Shown: positions 18,204-27,089 of the stretch, one piece after another
How the letters are laid out: every line of letters starts with the position of its first letter
Numbering within the stretch: position 1 is the stretch's first letter
NCBI GenBank assembly: GCA_963794155.1
Contig: CAWCCX010000017.1
Coordinates: forward strand, 186,001-250,000
Direction of reading: 5' to 3'
Origin: Roseiarcus sp963794155
Lineage (GTDB): Bacteria > Pseudomonadota > Alphaproteobacteria > Rhizobiales > Beijerinckiaceae
DNA length: 64,000 bases
Notes under the pieces: generated by a model
The model's input: only the letters and a program-made list of their open reading frames with translations
Databases searched by the model: none
Told to the model about the DNA's origin: nothing
Translations under genes and position numbers: made by a program

Positions 18204-18940
18204 GCGGCGATCCAGGCCATGACCGCGTCGAGGTCGGTGAGCGCCTCGGCTTCGGGCGCGGGCGGCCGGCGCAGGATGACGACCTCAATCGCGAGCGCGC
18301 GCGCCGCCTCGATCTTGGCGTAGGTCGCGCGCCCGCCGCTGTTCTTGGTCACCAGCGCGTCGATCTGCTCGCGTTTCATCAGCTCAAGTTCGTCGGCCAG
18401 CGTGAACGGCCCGCGCGCGAGAATGAGCTTGCACCCGGGGAGGGCGTCGATCTCCGCCGGCCGGTCGATGGCGCGCACGATATAGCGATGTTGGGCCATG
18501 CGCGCGAAGGCCGCGAGCGAGAGCCGCCCCTGGGTGAGGAACGCGGTTCGTGGCTTCTCCCCCAGCGCCGCGGCGGCGTCCTCCATGGTCGCGACCTCGA
18601 TCCACCGGTCGCCGGGTTGTCGCGGCCAGGGCGGGCGGGTAAAGACGATGAGCGGCGCGCCGGCCGCGCGGCAGGCGGCGAGCGCGTTGCCCGACATCCG
18701 CGCGGCGAACGGATGGGTCGCGTCAACGACCGCGTCGATGCGCTCCGCTGCGAGATAGGCGGCGAGGCCCGCGGCCCCGCCGAAGCCGCCGATTCGCACG
18801 GAAATCGGCGCCGGCGCGGGATTGGCCGTCGCGCCGGCAAGGGAGAGGACAGCCTCAACCTCCGGCTCACCGGCGATCCGCTTGGCGAGCGCGCTCGCCT
18901 CCGACGCGCCGCCGAGAATGAGCAGGCGAAGTCGGTTCAG
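18185..18940 (-). CDS. cobK: Precorrin-6A reductase CobK, probable CTG start
   Basis: CobK is the NADPH-dependent reductase of precorrin-6A. Family blocks are VVDATHPFAARMSGNALAAC, RYIVRAIDRPAEID, LILARGPFTLADELELMKRE and DALVTKNSGGRATYAKIEAA. The first GTG (18799) would remove the N-terminal Rossmann strand. The frame upstream continues NRLRLLILGGASEASALAKR, exactly what CobK needs, and the only plausible initiator is CTG at 18940 with GGAG about 9 nt before it. That gives 251 residues, normal for the family. The gene is antisense within the cob operon, converging on cobJ and starting 11 bp from divergent cobL. Confidence 0.9.
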   Translation of the reverse strand: MNRLRLLILGGASEASALAKRIAGEPEVEAVLSLAGATANPAPAPISVRIGGFGGAAGLAAYLAAERIDAVVDATHPFAARMSGNALAACRAAGAPLIVFTRPPWPRQPGDRWIEVATMEDAAAALGEKPRTAFLTQGRLSLAAFARMAQHRYIVRAIDRPAEIDALPGCKLILARGPFTLADELELMKREQIDALVTKNSGGRATYAKIEAARALAIEVVILRRPPAPEAEALTDLDAVMAWIAAHRRTP

Positions 18941-18951
18941 GGGGCGGCTCC

Positions 18952-20163
18952 GTGGTGAGGGATCGCTGGCTCGCCGTCGTCGGCATCGGCGAGGACGGGA
19001 TCGACGGCCTCTCTCCTGCCGCGCGGGGGCTTGTCGCGCAAGCGGCCTTCGTCGTCGGCGGCCGGCGCCATCTTGCTCTCGCCGGGCCGCTCACCGCCGA
19101 GACCATGACCTGGCCGTCGCCGATCGAGAACGCGCTCGACGCCATCGAGGCCCGTCGCGGGCGGGCGGTCTGCGTGCTCGCGAGCGGCGATCCGTTCTTC
19201 TTCGGCGTCGGCGCAATGCTGATGCGCCGCTTCGCCGCTGAGGACATGATTGCAATCCCGGCGCCCTCCGCCTTCGCCCTCGCCGCCGCAAGGCTCGGCT
19301 GGAGCGAGCAGGATTGCGCCATGCTCACGCTGCATGGCCGGCCGCTCGAAGCGATCATCCCGCATCTTCATGGCGGCGCGCGCATTCTCGCTCTCTCCTG
19401 GGACGACGCGACCCCCGCCAAACTGGCGGCGCTGCTCGCGGCGCGCGGCATGGGGCGATCGAAGCTCACCGTACTTGAGGCGATGGGAGGCCCGCACGAG
19501 CGGGTTCGCGCGAGCGAGGCGCGGTCGTTCACGCTCGACAACATCGCCGACCTGAACACGATCGCGCTCGAGGCGGTCGCGGACCACGGCGCGCGCGTCC
19601 TGCCGCGGGCGGCGGGCCTGCCCGACGACTGGTTCGAGCACGACGGGCAGATCACCAAGCGCGAGATCCGGGCCGTGACCCTCTCCAGGCTCGCGCCGCG
19701 GCGCGGCGAAAACTTGTGGGACGTGGGCTCGGGCTCGGGGTCGGTCGCGATCGAATGGATGCTCGCCGACCCCGCCAATCGGGCGGTGGCGATCGAGGCC
19801 CGCCACGACCGGGCGGCGCGGGTCGCCCGCAACGCGCTGAGTCTCGGGGTTCCGGGCTTGTCGGTCGTCGCCGGCGAGGCGCCGCAGGCGTTCGCGGATC
19901 TGGCCGCGCCGGACGCGGTCTTCATCGGCGGCGGCGCAAGCACGCCTCAGATGATCGAGCGCGCTATCGACGCGCTCATGCCCGGCGGCAGGCTCATCGT
20001 CAGCGCGGTGACGCTCGAGACCCAGGCCGCCTGCGTCGACTGGCGCGCCCGCCACGGCGGCGAACTCATCCAGATCGCTCTTGCCTATGCCGATCGGATA
20101 GGGCGCTTTTCCGGCTGGCGCGCGGCGATGCCGGTCGTGCAGTGGCGGCTCGTCAAGCCATGA
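18952..20163 (+). CDS. cobL: Precorrin-6Y C5,15-methyltransferase (decarboxylating) CobL
   Basis: CobL is a two-domain enzyme. The N-terminal CbiE-like methylase has VVGIGEDGIDGLSPAARG and CVLASGDPFFFGVGAML. The C-terminal CbiT-like Rossmann methyltransferase has NLWDVGSGSGSVAIEWMLA and DAVFIGGGASTPQMIERA. It methylates C5 and C15 and decarboxylates the C12 acetate. The 403 residues match the fused form. The start is GTG at 18952 or GTG at 18955, 11 bp from the divergent cobK start. The stop overlaps cobE as ATGA. Confidence 0.95.
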   Translation: MVRDRWLAVVGIGEDGIDGLSPAARGLVAQAAFVVGGRRHLALAGPLTAETMTWPSPIENALDAIEARRGRAVCVLASGDPFFFGVGAMLMRRFAAEDMIAIPAPSAFALAAARLGWSEQDCAMLTLHGRPLEAIIPHLHGGARILALSWDDATPAKLAALLAARGMGRSKLTVLEAMGGPHERVRASEARSFTLDNIADLNTIALEAVADHGARVLPRAAGLPDDWFEHDGQITKREIRAVTLSRLAPRRGENLWDVGSGSGSVAIEWMLADPANRAVAIEARHDRAARVARNALSLGVPGLSVVAGEAPQAFADLAAPDAVFIGGGASTPQMIERAIDALMPGGRLIVSAVTLETQAACVDWRARHGGELIQIALAYADRIGRFSGWRAAMPVVQWRLVKP

Positions 20164-20552
20164 GCAGGCTGGTCGCGATCGGCGTCGGCTGCCGGGCCGG
20201 CGTCGCCGGCGAGGCGATCGCGGCGCTGGCGCGCCGGGCGCTCGCCGAAGCCGGCGCGCCAGAGGGCGAGCGGCGGATGTTCACGCTTGCCGCCAAGGCG
20301 GAAGAGCCCGGCCTCATCGAGGCCGCGCGGCTTCTCCGCGCGCCGCTGACGCCGCTCACGCTCGAAGCGCTTCAAGCGCAGGCGGAGCGCATCGTAACGC
20401 CGTCGCCGGCCGCACAATCGCGGTTCGGCGCGCCCAACATTGCCGAGGCCGCCGCGCTCGCCGGCGCCGGCGACGGCGGGCGGCTCATCGGGCCGCGGCT
20501 CAAGGCCGGGGGCGCGACCTGCGCCATTGCCCTATCCTCGGATCAACAATGA
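20160..20552 (+). CDS. cobE: CobE / CbiG C-terminal-domain protein
   Basis: A 130-residue protein matching the CobE/CbiG-C fold: VAIGVGCRAGVAGEAIAALA at the start, FTLAAKAEEPGLIEAARLL in the middle, and a TPSPAAQSRFGAPNIAEAAA block, where relatives carry a similar conserved Ser/Gly loop. CobE is needed for aerobic cobalamin synthesis but its exact step is not settled. It sits between cobL and cobM with 4-bp overlaps on both sides. The larger open frame back to 19716 is a shadow of cobL. Confidence 0.88.
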   Translation: MSRLVAIGVGCRAGVAGEAIAALARRALAEAGAPEGERRMFTLAAKAEEPGLIEAARLLRAPLTPLTLEALQAQAERIVTPSPAAQSRFGAPNIAEAAALAGAGDGGRLIGPRLKAGGATCAIALSSDQQ

Positions 20553-21322
20553 CGGTCCATTTCATCGGCGCCGGGCCGGGCGCGCCCGATCTCATCACGA
20601 TGCGCGGGCGCGATCTGATCGCCCGCTGCCCGGTCTGCCTCTATGCCGGCTCGCTCGTTCCCAAGGCCCTGCTCGATCATTGCCCGCGCGGCGCGCGGAT
20701 CGTCGACACCGCGCCGCTCGATCTCGACGCGATCGTCAAGCTCTGCGTCGAGGCGACCGTAAGGGGCGAGGACGTCGCCCGGCTCCATTCGGGCGACCTT
20801 TCGGTCTTCAGCGCCATGGGCGAGCAGTTGCGCCGCCTCGACCGGGCAGGGGTGGCGTATACGGTCACGCCCGGGGTGCCCGCTTTCGCCGCCGCCGCCG
20901 CTGCGCTCAAGCGCGAGTTGACGCTGCCCGGCCTCGCGCAATCGCTGGTGCTGACCCGCACTTCCGGCCGCGCCTCGCCGATGCCCGAGCGCGAGACGCT
21001 TAGCCATTTCGCCTCAACCGGCGCGACGCTCGCGATCCATCTCTCGGTCCATGCGCTCGAGCGCGTGGTCGCCGAGCTCACGCCCTTCTACGGCCCCGAC
21101 TCTCCGGCCGCGGTCGTCGCCCGCGCCTCATGGCCGGACGAGCGCATCGTGCGCGCGCCGCTGAGCGAAATCGCCGCCGCCGTGAGCGCGGTCCCGATCG
21201 AGCGCACGGCGCTGATCCTCGTCGGTCCGGCGCTCGGCGCGGACGACTTCCGCGACAGTGAACTCTACAACGCCGATTACGTGCGCCGCTTCCGCGCCGG
21301 CCCGCAAGAGAAGGGCGAATGA
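20549..21322 (+). CDS. cobM: Precorrin-4 C11-methyltransferase CobM
   Basis: CobM methylates C11 of precorrin-4. Its 257 residues show VHFIGAGPGAPDLITMRGRD, CLYAGSLVPKALLDHCPRGA, RLHSGDLSVFSAMGEQLRRL, YTVTPGVPAFAAAAAALKRE and LVLTRTSGRASPMPERETL, all conserved in the tetrapyrrole methylase family. It overlaps cobE by 4 bp. It is the last cob gene of the uninterrupted series; the next, cobB, lies 6.4 kb further on behind inserted DNA. cobF, which acts next in some species, is absent here. Confidence 0.95.
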   Translation: MTVHFIGAGPGAPDLITMRGRDLIARCPVCLYAGSLVPKALLDHCPRGARIVDTAPLDLDAIVKLCVEATVRGEDVARLHSGDLSVFSAMGEQLRRLDRAGVAYTVTPGVPAFAAAAAALKRELTLPGLAQSLVLTRTSGRASPMPERETLSHFASTGATLAIHLSVHALERVVAELTPFYGPDSPAAVVARASWPDERIVRAPLSEIAAAVSAVPIERTALILVGPALGADDFRDSELYNADYVRRFRAGPQEKGE

Positions 21323-21462
21323 GGCAGAGATCGCAAAAGGGGGCGGGAAGCGGACGCTCGCTCGGGCCGCGCAGCCAGAGCAAGGCGCGTCTAGGTGGAA
21401 TCGTCAATTGCCAGGAGCGATAGGGCGTCGGAGGACGCCTGTCTTTTGACGGGCTATGGCGA

Positions 21463-21529
21463 CGAAGCAATCCAGGAGTCAGCGCGCCCCAGGTCCCTGG
21501 ATTGCTTCGGCTCACGCTCGCAATGACGG
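21463..21529 (+). repeat. REP-like palindromic intergenic repeat
   Basis: A perfect 13-bp inverted repeat, CGAAGCAATCCAG at 21463-21475 and CTGGATTGCTTCG at 21497-21509, encloses a 21-nt loop. It is followed by CTCACGCTCGCAATGACGG. I recognise this layout as a dispersed palindromic repeat common between genes of Bradyrhizobium-like and related genomes. It lies just after cobM, where the operon is interrupted, and could form a strong RNA hairpin. It is too short to encode anything. Confidence 0.6.
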
Positions 21530-21615
21530 CCGCGCCGCCGCTTAAACGCGACATGCCCTGGACAACCTGTCGCGGCTGGATGATCATGGCGCTCGGAACC
21601 GTCTGGACTGCAATC

Positions 21616-24600
21616 ATGGACGTGGGAGACTGGCTGCGGGGCCTCGGGCTTGGCCAATATCTGGCTCTTTTCCGCGAGCATGAGATCGACGCGGAAGTCC
21701 TGCATGAACTGACCGACGCAGATCTCGAGAAATTCGGCGTCCCGTTTGGGCACCGCAGACGCCTGCTCAAAGCCATCGCAAAGCTGGTGACCTCGGCTGG
21801 AGAACAGCCCAGGGCGGCGCCCACGCTGCCGTTTGTGCCGCCAGGCCCCCCCGTCGAACGCCGGCATGTCACTGTCATGTTCTGCGATCTCGTCGGCTCG
21901 ACGACCATTTCGGCGGGCCTCGACGCCGAGGATTGGCGCGATCTGGTCAGCGCCTACCTGGACGCGGCGTCCGAGGCGGTCGCGCAGATGGGCGGGCATG
22001 TCGCCAAGAAGCTCGGCGACGGGATCATGGCGGTGTTTGGACAGCCGATCGCCCAGGAAAACGATTCCGAACGCGCCATTCGCGCCGCGCTGGCCATTCA
22101 GCGCTCGCTGACCGAGTTGAACCTCAAGGGTCGGGCCTCTGGCGTCCCGGAGCTCGTCGCCCGCATCGGCATTGCGGCTGGCGCGGTCGTGGTGGATTCC
22201 GCCGGCGAGATTTTTGGCGACGCGCCGAATGTCGCCGCGCGGGTGCAGGCGCTGGCCGAGCCGGGAACGGTGTTGGTCACTGCCGCCGTGCAGCACCAGG
22301 TTGCTGGCCTGTTCGTCGCCGAGGACCGGGGCGCGCATGAGCTGAAGGGCTTGCGCGAGCCGACGATTCTATTCCGGATCGTGCGCGCGAGCGGCGGCGG
22401 CCGCCGGTCGGGCCAAAGAGCGCTGACGCCCTTCGTCGGCCGCGAAGAAGAGACTGCGATGCTCCTCCGGCGCTGGGAGCGCGCGCGCCGGGGCGAGGGC
22501 CAGTTCGTTATGATCGTCGGCGAACCCGGCCTCGGCAAGTCGCGCCTGATCGATGAGTTCCACGCCCGGCTCAGGGAGACGGTGTACACCTGGACCGAGT
22601 GGAGTTCGTCGCAATTGTTGCAGAACACGCCGCTGCATCCAGTCGCCGAATGGGGGCGGAAGCGGTTCGGCGGCCCCGAGGTTGCGCCGGAGCGGCGACT
22701 CGCCGACCTCGAAATTGCGCTGCGCCAGGTCAAACTCGACCCGGCGCAATATGCGCCGCTGTTTGCCCCGCTGATGGACATTTCCTTGCCGCCGGAACGC
22801 GCTTCGGCGCTGGCGCCGGACGAATTGCGCGGCCGGCAATTGGCGGGCATCATCGCTTGGGTTCTCGCCGGCGCACGCGCGCAACCGGCGGTGCTGGCGG
22901 TCGAAGACCTCCACTGGGCCGACCCGACCACGCTCGACGTCCTGCGCGTCTTGGCCGAGCGCGGCGCGCAGGCGCCGTTGCTTGTCGTGGCGACGACGCG
23001 GCCTGAGTTCCGCCCGTCGTGGACCGTGCGCTCGCATCACGGCGCGCTCACGCTCGCGCCGCTCGATCGCGGCCAGGTTCGGCAAATGGTCGGCCAGCTT
23101 GCCTCCCGTTACGCCTTGTCGAACGAGGTGATCGAGCGGGTCAGCGACCGCACCGGCGGCGTGCCGTTGTTCGTCGAGGAGGTCACGCGCCTGCTCCTGG
23201 AAAGCGGCGAGGACGGCGGCGCGCCGGCGATCCCGCCGACCCTTCAGCAGTCTCTGACCGCGCGGCTTGACCGGCTGGGACCGGCGCGCGAGGTCGCGAT
23301 GATCGGCGCAGTGCTGGGGCGCGACTTTTCCTATTCGCTGCTGCAGAAAGTCGCGGGGCAGGACGAATCGTCGCTGCGACAGGCGCTGGATCGCCTCGCC
23401 GAGGCCGACTTTCTGCAGGCCGAAGGCGTGCCGCCGGACGCCGAATACCGGTTCAAACACGCGCTGACGCAGGACGCCGCCTACCAGAATTCTTTTGAAG
23501 AGTCGGCGCCAGGCGCTCCACCGTCGCGCCGCCGAGGCGTCGCTCAGTCATTTCCCGGACCGCGCGGCCGCCCAGCCGGAAGCGCTGGCGCATCATTTCA
23601 CCCAGGCGGGTCTCCCCGGACAGGCGATCGAGTGGTGGGGCAGGGCGGGCGACCAGGCGTTGCGGCGCTCGGCGTTCCAGGAGGCGATCGCCCATCTCGG
23701 CAAGGCGATCGAGATGGCGGACAAAGCCGGAGAAAAGGACATCACCGGCCAGAGACTCAAATTGCAGACCAACTACGGCATGGCGCTCACCTATTCGCGG
23801 GGCGTCGCTGCCGAGGAAACGCGAGCCGCGGCGGCGCGCGCGAGACAGCTTGCCGCTGAGGTCAACGACCCGACCGCGAAAGTCGACGTCTATCGGGTCC
23901 AGTTTCTCGGCGCTCTCCTGGCCGGGCAGCTCGAGTTCGGCGCGAATGATCGCCGAGGCCTGCCTGACCGAGGCGAGAATCGTCGGCGCGCCGCCGGACA
24001 TCGCCTCGGCCAATTGCATGTTGGGGCACGTGCGCCTGACCCAGGGCGTCCTGGGCGACGCCCGTGCGCACCTTGAGGACGGGCTGGAAATTTGCGACTC
24101 CGCAATAGATACAGGGCTTGCGAGCGGCCGCACCCTGGATTCAGGGGTCTACGGAAGGGTCATTCTTGCATCAGCCTGTTGGGTGTCGGGCGAGGTTGAC
24201 CGCGCGCGAGAATTGATCACCCAGGCGAAGACCCGCGCCGACCAATCAGGTCATGGCTTGGCGCTCGGCATGACCTACTCTTGGTCGGCCATATTGGAAG
24301 CGTTCCGCGGCGACCTCGAGGCTACTCGGCGCGACGCGGAGACGCTTCTCGAAGTTGCGGCGAAGCTCGGGCTTCCGCTTTATTCCGGCATCGCGAAAAT
24401 CTATCGGGGCTGGGCGCGCGCTCAACTCGGAGATTGGGAATCCGGCGCGGAGGAACTTCGCCAGGGCTTGGCGAGCCACGACGAAATGAAAACGCTGTTA
24501 GGGATGCCGTTCTTTCGAACTCTCTTGACCGAGGTCGAAGCCGAAGCGCAAGGGGTTGCCGTGTCCTCGACGCGAATCGACGAGGCGCTGACGCTTTCTG

Positions 24601-24938
24601 GGCAGACCGGACAGGCCTGGACCGACGCCGCGCTGCATCGAATTCGCGGCGACATTCACTTCAAGGCCGATCCCGGAAATCCCGTCCCCGCCGAGGTGGC
24701 CTACCTCGCCTCGATCGCAATCGCGCGCGAGCAGGGCGCGCGCAGCTTCGGCCTGCAAGCGGCGCTCAAGCTGGCGAAGCTCTACCAATCGACCGGCCGC
24801 CCGGTCGAGGCGCACGATATTCTGGCGCCCGCGCTCGAAGGCTTCCTGCCGACTCCGGAAATGCCGGAGATCGCCGAGTCGCAGGCGATGCTCGCCGCGC
24901 TGGCGGCGATGAAGGAAGCGAAAGGCAGGGCGTCTTGA
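21616..24938 (+). CDS. SAM domain / class III nucleotide cyclase / AAA ATPase / TPR signalling protein, frame broken twice as written
   Basis: The start at 21616 reads MDVGDWLRGLGLGQYLALF (sterile alpha motif domain, residues ~1-60). Next is a class III cyclase domain with both metal Asp sites (VMFCDLVGST and KKLGDGIMAVFG), an ATPase with Walker A MIVGEPGLGKSRLIDEF and LAVEDLHWADPTTLDVLRV, and a long TPR-like helical C-terminus. The frame breaks at GAATTC (23487-23492) and GAGTTC (23933-23938). Removing one T at each gives AYQNLLKSRRQAL and QLESARMIAEACL, and a single 1106-residue protein. It probably makes cAMP in response to an unknown partner. It is the first cargo between cobM and cobB. 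Confidence 0.85.
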
Positions 24939-25007
24939 GAGAGCTTGCTTGACGCTCGCGGGTCTGCGACGAACCCGAACATCAGGCGATCAATCCGGCA
25001 GAGGGGC

Positions 25008-25076
25008 GGGTGTTGGATTCTAATCGCTCGGACGGCGCGCAATGACCTGCGGCTGATGATCGCCGCGCCGACACGC
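25008..25076 (+). pseudogene. Decayed cobB 5'-end fragment, copy 1
   Basis: The stretch around 25010-25076 resembles the leader and first codons of cobB at 27648-27725: GGCGCGCAATGACCTGCGG then CTGATGATCGCCGCGCCG. The ATG equivalent is at 25042. It soon meets TGA TGA in the cobB frame and diverges after about 30 bases. It is the most degraded of three upstream partial copies. Confidence 0.65.
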
Positions 25077-25148
25077 GCATCCGCTTGCCGCGCCTAGGGC
25101 GAGGGTCCGACGTCATGCGCGGAGGCGTCATTGGGAGGGAGTTCCTTC

Positions 25149-25967
25149 ATGTCGGATTCGCCTCACTATACGCCTGGCTCCGAGCTCGAGCTTGAGCGAT
25201 TGCAGCTGCAGGCCCGCTGTCTGGAAGGCCTCACGCGCCGATTGATTAGGGAATCCGGCATTCGTGCGGGCATGCGCGTGCTCGACCTCGGCTCGGGTCC
25301 AGGAGACGTCGCCTTCCTGCTCGCCGAGGCGGTCGGCCCGTCGGGGTCTGTCGTTGGCGTCGACCGGGAGGAGCGCTCCGTCGATCTCGCGCGGCGGCGT
25401 GCGGCGGAGGCGGGATACGGCAACGTTGCCTTCTCGGTCGCCGGCGACGATTCCCTGCCCGCCGACGCGCCCTTCGATGCGGCGATCGGGCGGTTCGTCC
25501 TGATCCATCAGCGCGACCCGGTTACGATGATCCGCCGGGCGGCAGCCGTCGTCCGGCCGGGAGGCGTGGTCGCCTTTCTTGAGCCGGCTCTTCACCTCGA
25601 TGGTCATTCCCTTCCGGAGGTCGAGCTCGTTCGCGCGGCGGCCGGAAGTTTCAAGCGCTTCCTGCTCGCGGCCCTGCCGAGCCCCGACGTCGCCGGACGG
25701 ATGATCCCGTGCTTTATGGAGGCCGGGCTACCCGAACCGAAGGTGCTGTGGGAGTCGGTCGTGCCGGGCTCGAAAGACGACGTCTGGCTGCGCTCCTTCG
25801 TGCTCACTTACAAAACCTTCCTGCCGCTGATGCAGAAGTTCGGAACGGCGGACCCCCGTGTCGGCGATCCCGAGACGCTCGGCGAGCGTATCATGGCCGA
25901 AGCGAGCGCCAGGCGCGCCCAGAGCGTGACCGGCCCATTCGCCAGCGCCTGGGCGATCAAGGGGTAG
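25149..25967 (+). CDS. Class I SAM-dependent methyltransferase, substrate unknown
   Basis: A 272-residue protein from the ATG at 25149, preceded by the strong Shine-Dalgarno GGGAGGGAG. Motif I is MRVLDLGSGPGDVAFLLAEA, followed by VVGVDREERSVDLARRRA (acidic residue binding ribose), FDAAIGRFVLIHQRDPVTM and VRPGGVVAFLEPALH. The C-terminal part carries no recognised substrate signature. It lies between two cobB 5' fragments and is separated from the cob operon, so I see no reason to assign it to corrin methylation, whose enzymes are a different fold. Confidence 0.85.
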   Translation: MSDSPHYTPGSELELERLQLQARCLEGLTRRLIRESGIRAGMRVLDLGSGPGDVAFLLAEAVGPSGSVVGVDREERSVDLARRRAAEAGYGNVAFSVAGDDSLPADAPFDAAIGRFVLIHQRDPVTMIRRAAAVVRPGGVVAFLEPALHLDGHSLPEVELVRAAAGSFKRFLLAALPSPDVAGRMIPCFMEAGLPEPKVLWESVVPGSKDDVWLRSFVLTYKTFLPLMQKFGTADPRVGDPETLGERIMAEASARRAQSVTGPFASAWAIKG

Positions 25968-26018
25968 CGGGCGACGACGGCTTTTGGTTCGAGGTAGTTC
26001 ACCGCGATTCGCCAGGGT

Positions 26019-26145
26019 AGCGGGCGCCGGGTTCTGACCGCTAGGATAGCGCGCAATGACACGCGCGCCGATGATCGCCGCGCCCCGTTCGGGCAGCGGC
26101 AAGTCGACGGTGACGCTCTGCCTCCTGCGCGCGTTCCGGCGTCAG
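26019..26145 (+). pseudogene. Decayed cobB 5'-end fragment, copy 2
   Basis: About 37 bp of leader (GGGTAGCGGGCGCCGGGTTC, then TGACCGCTAGGATAGCGC) is nearly identical to the leader of intact cobB at 27649. It is followed by about 30 codons reading MTRAPMIAAPRSGSGKSTVT then LCLLRAFRRQ. The P-loop is intact. Homology ends abruptly at about 26145, where AT-richer sequence with palindromes begins. The ATG is at 26056. Confidence 0.85.
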
Positions 26146-26152
26146 CCAGAAA

Positions 26153-26200
26153 ATATGTTACATATCCGCTTGACGGCGTCCTAGACGGCATGTTACATAT
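26153..26200 (+). promoter_or_regulatory. Two palindromic operator-like sites around a promoter
   Basis: ATATGTTACATAT at 26153-26165 is a perfect palindrome (6+1+6). ATGTTACAT recurs at 26190-26198; the centres are 35 bp apart. TTGACG at 26170-26175 could be a -35 with the -10 (TTACAT, 26193-26198) inside the second palindrome. This is the layout of a repressed promoter, probably controlled by the ribbon-helix-helix-like protein encoded 35 bp downstream. Confidence 0.6.
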
Positions 26201-26234
26201 TTCCTGTCAATTAGTTCAGCGACAGGAGTGGCTA

Positions 26235-26799
26235 ATGATGCCGGTTATCAGATTGAGCGACGCGACGTTCTCCGAGCTGAGGACAGTCGCAACATGGATA
26301 GGCGCGAAAACCCCACCCGAGGCGGTTGATAGGTTAGTGCGCGAGAAGCTGGATCAGCTCGGACTTCGAACGCGATTCCGGCGATATACACGAGCTCACT
26401 CCGAGTGACGAAGTGATGAAATTCGACAAAGCGCCGGGGCTATCCTTTACCCGCTTAACGGCGGCGAAAATCGACGGGACTCCTCTGAAGAAAATGAACT
26501 GGGCGTATTTGCTGTTGGCGATGATCGCCGCCGTGAAGGCGAAGGGTTTGGCGGGTTCCAAACTCGTTTCCGAGCTGCAAGTGCCTGCAAAAACGACTCA
26601 GTATTCCGATGAGGGGTATAAATACTATCCTGAACTGGGCATCTCTGTGCAAGGTCAAGCCGCTCAAGACGCGTGGAAGGAAATTGAGCGAATCGCTGCG
26701 AAGTGGGGGATCCCTGTAGAGGTGGAATTCCAGTGGCGACAGCACGCCAAAGCACAGCATCCTGGTCGCTCGGGCTTTTTGCGAGCTGGGAGGAAATGA
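26235..26799 (+). CDS. Ribbon-helix-helix-like protein with unknown C-terminal domain, frame broken at 26362-26367 as written
   Basis: The ATG at 26235 has AGGAG 7 nt upstream. The N-terminus, MPVIRLSDATFSELRTVATW, then IGAKTPPEAVDRLVREKLDQ, looks like strand-helix-turn-helix of an RHH domain. Removing one T from GACTTC (26362-26367) joins it through LGLERDSGDIHELTPSDEVM to a second half with LKKMNWAYLLLAMIAAVKAK, YSDEGYKYYPELGISVQGQA and WGIPVEVEFQWRQHAKAQHP, 187 residues in all. I do not recognise the C-terminal family. Base composition is clearly more AT-rich than the neighbours, suggesting transfer. It probably binds the palindromes just upstream. Confidence 0.65.
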
Positions 26800-27089
26800 C
26801 CTCTGCGCGCTGGGGAGCCGCGCAATGACCCGCGGACTGATGATAGCCGCGCCGCGCTCCGGTAGCGGCAAGACGACGGTGACGCTTGGCCTTCTGCGCG
26901 CGTTCAGGCGACGCGGGGTCGACGTCGTCGGCCTCAAGTCCTGGCCCGACTACATCGATCCGGCCTTCCGCGCGGCCGCGTCGGGGTGCGAGGGCGTCAA
27001 CTTCGAATTCCTGGGCGATGCCGCCGAAGCTTATCGCCGCCCTCGCCGCCCACGCGGCGGGCCAAAGCCGAGTCCGGGTTGGAACATGA
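26800..27089 (+). pseudogene. cobB 5'-end fragment, copy 3 (87 codons, frame broken at 27005-27010)
   Basis: From the ATG at 26825 it reads MTRGLMIAAPRSGSGKTTVT, then GLKSWPDYIDPAFRAAASG, nearly the same as intact cobB. At GAATTC (27005-27010) the frame shifts. Removing one T restores NFESWAMPPKLIAALAAHAA, parallel to cobB NLDSWAMAPKLLSALAAQAA. Homology stops near 27075 and the frame ends at a TGA overlapping the next ATG. GLKSWPDY has Trp where cobB has Gly, so this fragment would not be a working synthetase. Confidence 0.88.

Noticed and set aside
25149..25967. Cobalamin-pathway methyltransferase
   Set aside because: It has the class I Rossmann fold, whereas the corrin methylases are the tetrapyrrole-methylase fold; it is flanked by cobB fragments and looks like cargo.
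26235..26799. SeqA-like replication regulator
   Set aside because: The N-terminal RHH-like pattern loosely resembles SeqA, but the C-terminal half does not match the SeqA DNA-binding domain, so I left it unnamed.
6516..27010. Programmed ribosomal frameshifting at GANTTC
   Set aside because: The hexamer lies in different codon phases in different genes, so one slippery-codon mechanism cannot explain all cases.
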